This document shows, piece by piece, positions 57,806 through 64,000 of a DNA stretch of 64,000 nt. The stretch's first letter is position 1. Each line of letters begins with the position of its first letter. The DNA comes from Vitis vinifera (Eukaryota; Streptophyta; Magnoliopsida; Vitales; Vitaceae), in the NCBI RefSeq assembly GCF_030704535.1, contig NC_081819.1, positions 21,238,001 to 21,302,000 of the forward strand, given 5' to 3'. Below the pieces are notes generated by a model. It searched no databases. It saw only the letters and a program-made list of their open reading frames with translations, and was not told where the DNA came from. The translations under genes and the position numbers were made by a program.

Positions 57806-60398
57806 TGTCACGGACTGTTTGTTTGGTGTCCGTGACTGTAGCGAGGTGCTCATCAAGACTAATATGTTGACTAGTTTGAGCTGAATGTAATGGGAATTAC
57901 TCTAGGGAAAGGATGTGTATGCGATGTTAGAATGCTTCTTCAAAGTTCAGGCAGGCCGACCCAGTTGAGTTTGGGGAGTTGTCGCTAGTCAAGGACTTGA
58001 CAATGAAGAGGAGCTTAGTCATCTCCTACACAAATTGGTCGGGAGCTAGTGTCATTCCCCTGATGAGTCCATGGCAGGACGAAACCAATCAGCATAGTGG
58101 CATGAAATGCATAGTGTGCAGGCTGAGCCCCTTTGATTATTGCCCATGGGGTCGTCGCATGGGTCATGTCGCTGCATTGGAACTCTAGGCCCGTGACAAG
58201 TTGGTACCAGAGCCCAGTTGCGAAGCGAGCATTGTGAAGGAAGCATGTCGGGGTCCACCGTTAAGGACACTAGTGAGCAAACCCATGGAAGGGAGACCGA
58301 GCCTACTGCACAAGACAAGGGTAGGAAGGATAAGTCTCATGATGTCGTTGCTAACATGGAGACAAGGTTAGTCAAGGTGGAGCTAGCTATGGCAAATACT
58401 CAGGAGGGGTTGGACTTAATCAAGCAAGGCATGGAGAAGGGTGTAAAGGATCTTAAGGAACATATCCAAGACTTTCGTGAGGGGATGCTAGTCTCTCAAG
58501 TTCAACCAATGTCACATGAGGAGTTTGTGTCCTTCCAAGAGAAAGTCTTGAGCATATTTGCTAGCATGGAGTCAAGGATGGAGGCCTTGACCACCCGAAT
58601 AGAGTCCCGAGACCAAGAGGTTAGGCAAGAGTTGGCCATTTACAAGGTTGTTATCTTGGCGCGGGTCATGGCCACATGGGAGGCATCTAAGGTGGAGGTG
58701 TCGAAGCCACAAGGGTTTAGTGGCAAGCGAGATGCCAAGGAGTTGGATAACTTCTTATGGCATATGGAGTGATACTTCGAGGCTATCGCACTAACTAATG
58801 AGGCGAATAAGGTAAGGACTGTGACCCTCTACCTTAATGACACGGCTACTCTATGATGGCATCGGAGGTTCGTCGATATAGAGAAAGACATTTGCACCAT
58901 AGAGACAGGAAGACAGGAAGACTGTAAAAGGGAAATCAAAAGGCAATTCTACCCTAAAGATGTAGCCTATCTAGCTAGAAAAAACATGAGGCGTCTCAAG
59001 CACACAAGCTCAATTCGTGACTATGTCAAGGAGTTCTCTTCGCTCATGCTTGAGACTCCTAATATGATTGAGGATGAGTTGCTATTCAACTTCATGGATA
59101 ACCTGTAAGGGTGGGCCGAACAAAAATTAAGGCATTGAGGTGTTCAAGACTTAGCCACTGCTATGGCAGTAGCGGAGTCTTTGATAGATTATAAGAGGGA
59201 AGACTCCTCCAAGATTAAGTGTTCGGAGGATAGCCACGTCACGGGTGGGAGAAACAAGGTTTCGAAAGGCCACAATGCTCCTAAAACGGGATCAGGCAAG
59301 ACGCCTAACGTCCGAGAAGGAAGGGGTAAGGCGGAATGAATGAGTTTACGCCTAAAATCAAATGCTTCCTATGTTATGATCCACATTGGGCACAAGATTG
59401 TCCAAAGAGAAAGGCGTTCGGTGCCATGATTGAGGAGAAATAATAGGAAGATGAAGCACATATGAGTTCAATGCAACTACTGGGTGCCCTCCAAGTCAAC
59501 CCAAAGCCTAGTACGCTTAAGACCTCCCGTCTATCAGGGGTGCAAGTAAAGGAGGCAAAAGGGGAGCGAGCTGAGGTAGCCCACCCACACATAAACTAGG
59601 TCACCAAGGGAAAAGTGAACTTAATGGGCATGAGGAAGCAACACTCCAAGTGTCGAAAGCGCAGGTGCCTGCATCCATCTGAGGCCTCACGGGAAAAAGA
59701 GATGAAGGATATCCTGGTTGAATGGGTCACCAGGTGTTAAGGGGTCCCTCCTATGATAGAGTATCTAGTTCGATGGAAAGGACTACCTAAGCGAAAAGCA
59801 AACTGGGAATGTGTGGATGCCTTAAGAAAGTTCTGGAAACACATTAAGAGGTTTCAAGCTGAGGCAACGACGGGGATGTCGACGGCATGGGTGGGGGAGA
59901 GTGTCACAAGATGCTCCAAATGACCCTCCCCTATGGGCTTATATAGGGGCAGGAAGCTTCTAGAGACCCCTAGAACCATCTACACTTAGCTATAAGGTGG
60001 AAGAGTGTGGAAGCTTCTAGAAAATGCTAGAGATGTCCACACATCTCTACACTTGGCTAGGAGATCACTGGAAAAGTGTGGCGTGTAATAAAATCTTCCA
60101 AAGTCAACTTGTACATAGCCTTATACATAGACTAGTGTAGGAACTTCTAGATTATTCTTGATTTACAAGGAATCCTTCAAGGTTCTAGAAACTTCCTAAG
60201 GTGCCTATAAATAAGTAAAGGCCTCATTTGGCCAAGGCATCACCAAAATCACTTTCTAACCAAACAAGTGAGCTTCCAAGCAGTTGGAAAGCATAGCCTA
60301 ACAAGCCAAGCATCGGAAGTACAGTTGACTTAGCAAGATAAAGTGTCTTAACTTATCTAAGTGTCGCACGAGCTTAGAAAAATACTAAGTCCGTGACA
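57806..60398 (+). mobile_element. Broken Ty3/Gypsy chromovirus-like element
   Basis: Parts in order: a TG...CA segment at about 57806-58198 ending CCCGTGACA; a primer-binding-site-like TGGTACCAGAGCC at 58202; a gag-like region (about 58246-59110) with coiled-coil and retrotransposon-gag character; a zinc-knuckle-like CFLCYDPHWAQDC near 59370; a chromodomain-like YLVRWKGLPKRKANWE near 59765; a purine tract; and a TGTCACAAG...CCGTGACA segment at 59902-60398 with a TATATAGGGG promoter-like box. No polymerase region is seen between gag and chromodomain. It is broken, with several breaks. The two end segments share termini but little interior, so LTR pairing is uncertain. Confidence 0.75.
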
Positions 60399-62073
60399 TA
60401 AAGGCTAGAATCCTCTTATAAATTTAAGGCAAATGGAGTTGCAGCTTCTCACAACCTAAGGGTCCAAATTTGGGCAAGTTGACCCCTAACCTAAAACGAT
60501 TTGGATATTTGGATGGGCTTAAACAATTATTTTTTTAATATTTGAATTGGGTTTGAGTTAGGTTCTTTGAACCAAAACTCAATTTGGATTCAATTGAAAG
60601 TTCTATATTAATCCAAATCAAATGTAATGTTTTTATAATATTTATAATCTATATTATCTTATATAATAATATTCATTTTTTTTAGTTATAGTATATCATT
60701 TTAAAAAAAAGATATATACAATTATTTTTATTATTTTATTGTTATCACAATTTTTTAAAAAGAAATATTATAAATCAATTTTGAATCACACAACCTAACC
60801 AACACAAATTTAATTTGAATTCAACCTGAGATTAGAGAAATGATGTTAGGTTGAACCTGTGTTGAGTACCCAAACCAACCCAAACTCAACCCTAGTTGAG
60901 AGAAATAATGTTTGATTGACTTTGTGTCGAGTATGTTAGATTGGGCTTTTGTTGAATACCTTGGATTAGAAGTCAAATTGAATTCGATTGGATTTAGATT
61001 GATCATTTATTAATTTGTGTTGGACTAAAAATAACTACCAATGCAACCAATCTAACCAAGTTGCAACCTTATTTCATACCAATGGTTGAGGACTGATTAT
61101 TAAAAAACTTCACTCTTAATCGTATGTTACATGAAAATGGAGAATAGTTGAAAATAAATTCCCTAATTTTTTTAGAACAAAAATCTATTTAAAAACTAAA
61201 AATTCACACCTTATTTTATGAGGTTTTAAATATTTATTAAAAATAACTTTTATATATAATATTTTTAAAAACTAAAAATCCACATCTTATTTTATGAGGT
61301 TTTAAATATTTATTAAAAATAACTTCTATATATAATATTTTATTTTCCATCAGACTCCACATTTATACAATTATTTTTTTAAACATTGAAACCAATTAAA
61401 GCATGTCATCAGAAAACACCATATTTTCAAAATAGTCCTCAAAAACCTATTTTAGAAACAATTGACTTATTCTATTCTCAAAAAAAAAACAAACAAACAA
61501 ACAAACAAAAACAAAAACAAAAAACATCTTGAGCACTATTTCCGAACTCTTCTATTATAGTATTTCCACAAGCTTGTATTGTTCTCCTAGTTCGAAGGAA
61601 AAGGAAAATGGTGGAAATCAAGAAAGGAGTACATTTAATTCTTATTTAGGCAATCTATGAAGAAGAAGAAAAATGTCACCATAACAAAAAGGGGAAATAA
61701 AATGGAAATGATCCAACCAATTTGAAAAAAGGCAAGCATTTGTTTTAACTTTACAATATGCCTGAGATTTTTGAATAATGATGTCTAACATCCACTGTGT
61801 AGAGAAGGCACTACGCATAAAAAAATAAAATAAAATAAATATATGAAAAACCAAGATGATGATAAAAATAAGATAACCAGCCTCCCTGTAGACATGATAA
61901 TAAAAAGACAACTAAATGAATGTTCAAATGGTCTAATTTGTCAATGGCTAGAATCCAGAATTGACAGTAATTAGATGATCAATGGTTCAGTTTTCCCGTC
62001 TAGATTTTGCTCTTACATGAACCTTACCCTAGTCTAGTTATTCAAACAGAGAAGGGGTAGGCATCACCTTATT
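60399..62073. other. AT-rich intergenic DNA
   Basis: No gene recognised. A ~75-bp tandem duplication lies near 61185-61340 (AAAAACTAAAAATYCACAYC...TTTTATGAGG). Another degenerate repeat at 60780-60970 carries TTAGATTGAACC/GTTGAGTACC-like motifs. The last part should include the 3' flank of the next gene. Confidence 0.45.
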
Positions 62074-63414
62074 CTAGGACTTCTCCTCATCTGATTGGGC
62101 ATTTGGCGGCCCTGGGACAGAATCGACAAAGAACTCCTCGACTGGAACAAAATAAAGCAATTACCATAATATCACACATCAAGATCATGAAGAGAAATTA
62201 GCATGTACTCTTAGTATGGCCGGAGTCACTCAATGAGGTTCACCAGATTTTATTTTGTAGTCTCAAAATTCCCCTTTTTTTAAAAAAAAACTCCTCTTGA
62301 ATTGCTTATAACCATTCCATTTAGATACAAAATCATGTGTCTTCCCAGATGGAGAATTTGCATTGTGAGAAAGAAAATAGGACAGAGATGCAATTTCAAA
62401 TTACCTATATCCTCTTGCTCCGGAGAATCAAGCAAAATGTCTGAATCAGAACCCAGAAAGGGAGAACCGGGGTAGTTTCCCAAAGCTCCTAGATCTGCAA
62501 ACGATTTCACCACAAATTATCAAAACATGAGGTTGCTCATAATGGATTACAAAATAATCCATGCAGCAGCAGTGATATACCATATACCTTCTCATACACA
62601 GATTAAGTAGAAGTGTTTTTAGGAAAGTTACCCATCAAGTGCTTCTCCAAGAAGCGCTACAAGTAATTTTTCAGCTTTATAAAAGTGCTTTCTGAATTTC
62701 TCTAAACGCCTGATTTTTCTTCAGAAAATTTTTTTATACTAAAAGAAAGCCCAATCAAATAGACTCTAGATATTAACTGTTTCTACACATGTAGGATATC
62801 AGGATCATAAATCTATCATGCCACACCAGTATCAAAGCTATTTGTTGTCATAATAAAACCATAAGAATGAATTTGCCACCAATGGAAAAGCAAAGTTGGT
62901 ACTGTGCTACTAAACATTTTTTGAGGATTCATATAATATATATACATACACAAAATATAATGGACATCTAATCATTTTACACAAGGGTAAAATGATGCAA
63001 CATTAATAATGAGTAACATAACTTACATTGCACAAGCATGTAACTGAATATCAGATGGTAGTTTCCATTAAGAACAAGCAAAATTTACCTCCTAAGTTTG
63101 ATAAATCTGCTGTTAAATCTGAAAGACTGAAATTCCATGGAATCGGAGCCAAAGCTCTGAGGGAATCTCTAGAATTCCCAGGCCCACCATCTGGAGGAAG
63201 CTGCAATCCTACTGAACTGGCCACATCAGATGTAAATGCTGTCTCAAGTGCTGATGCCTCTACTCCCATTCCTGATATATCTGATGCAGTGAAGGGGAAA
63301 TGGCCACTTGATGCAACTGAAGTAGGACTAACAGGCATCTCTGACATGGATGACATGGCACTGCTTGGTGGAATAACAGGTGCTACATCTGCTGTGCTGG
63401 TGTCCCTCACCATA
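62074..63414 (-). CDS. Unrecognised Ser/Pro-rich protein with acidic C-terminus, last three visible exons
   Basis: Three exons splice cleanly on the minus strand: 63414-63089, 62494-62405 and 62141-62074 (stop TAG). They encode about 160 residues. The first exon is Ser/Thr/Pro/Met-rich (SSMSEMPVSPTSVASSGHFP) and ends PWNFSLSDLTADLSNLG. The second reads DLGALGNYPGSPF and SDSDILLDSPEQEDI. The third reads VEEFFVDSVPGPPNAQSDEE. All junctions are GT-AG and phase-consistent. The acidic/aromatic tail could be a transactivation or interaction segment of a nuclear regulator; this is inference only. The N-terminal exons are beyond 64000. I recognise the tail as conserved in plants but cannot name the family. 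Confidence 0.7.
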
Positions 63415-64000
63415 CTTCAAAAACAAAAAAAACAATTGCCATTAGCAGAACTTCAAGGAAGCAAAACATAAAACATGTTAAGAAAAACCAGGATTACGTT
63501 TCCATTAGCAACATTTTGAACATGGACCAGCCAATGTCCCCATAGGATGCAGTTTATAAAGAAGATAACATTTAACAAACGATAACATAGAAAGTTTTTT
63601 TTTTTTTTTTTTTATTGTACAACATCACAATTTCTAATTTCTAATGGAAAACCATCATATCAGATTATCTTTTCCATAAGCTGCATGCTTCTTGTTTAAT
63701 ACCAAGGAACATGAGTCACACCTGGAAAGGGACTCTTAAGCAGTCTGATATATGCATCCCATGTTTACATAATTATTTCAGTGTCCAGCTGACTTTATTC
63801 ATTACTTAGAAAGACTAATTTATCCATTGAGCTATTGTTGACTGCTACAACTTTGACATACAAATGAGCACTACCCTTTGCATAGGCATTTACAAGCACA
63901 AAAGAAAACATGGTTGTTTAGCAGTATTAATGCAGTTGTTAATTGAATGCAGTCACATGCTAGTCGCATGCTAGAGTACAAAGATATCTGTATATCAAGA
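63415..64000 (-). other. Intron of the partial gene (no further exon recognised)
   Basis: AT-rich with a poly-T tract at about 63596-63613. No convincing upstream exon of the 62-63.4 kb gene was found before the window ends. Confidence 0.4.

Overview
The window looks like nuclear DNA of a dicot plant, most like a woody core eudicot such as grapevine (Vitis). It has AT-rich intergenic DNA, many-exon genes with GT-AG introns, plant-only families (ATL RING-H2 ligases with a GUB_WAK domain, DUF295 F-box proteins, group I CNGC channels, type 1 lipid-transfer protein) and plant transposon types (hAT MITEs, solo LTRs, a TRIM, a Ty3/Gypsy chromovirus fossil). The species is inferred from gene content only.

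0-15 kb is a compact euchromatic block: the 3' part of an RMF-type F-box gene (+), an ATL20/21/22-like ubiquitin ligase (+), SDE2 (-), and Beclin-1/ATG6 (+). SDE2 and ATG6 are head to head across about 740 bp.

15-39 kb is a rearranged accessory region made largely from pieces of its neighbours. It holds an F-box tail copy, a 2.2-kb LTR-like element, a RING pseudogene and a solo LTR. Next come four tandem units of about 1.37 kb, each with a 65-codon open frame for two C2H2-type zinc fingers, a 72-bp minisatellite and a hAT-like MITE. A 1.4-kb chimeric duplication follows, then a broken SDE2-ATG6 copy carrying a hAT MITE and two LTR-type insertions, then a DUF295 F-box gene with a damaged F-box. 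The parent SDE2 and ATG6 genes serve as empty sites, so target-site duplications and insertion order can be read directly.

39-52 kb holds a type 1 lipid-transfer protein gene, a TRIM-like element and two tandem group I CNGC genes (-) that share a GC-AG intron. 52-62 kb is AT-rich, with palindromic MITEs and a broken Ty3/Gypsy element. At 62-63.4 kb lie the last exons of an unrecognised Ser/Pro-rich, acidic-tailed gene (-) that continues beyond the window.

The genes do not form a pathway. The main interest is the zinc-finger mini-ORF array and the layered duplication and transposition history. A hAT MITE that carries both tRNA-like and snRNA-promoter-like signals is the other highlight.
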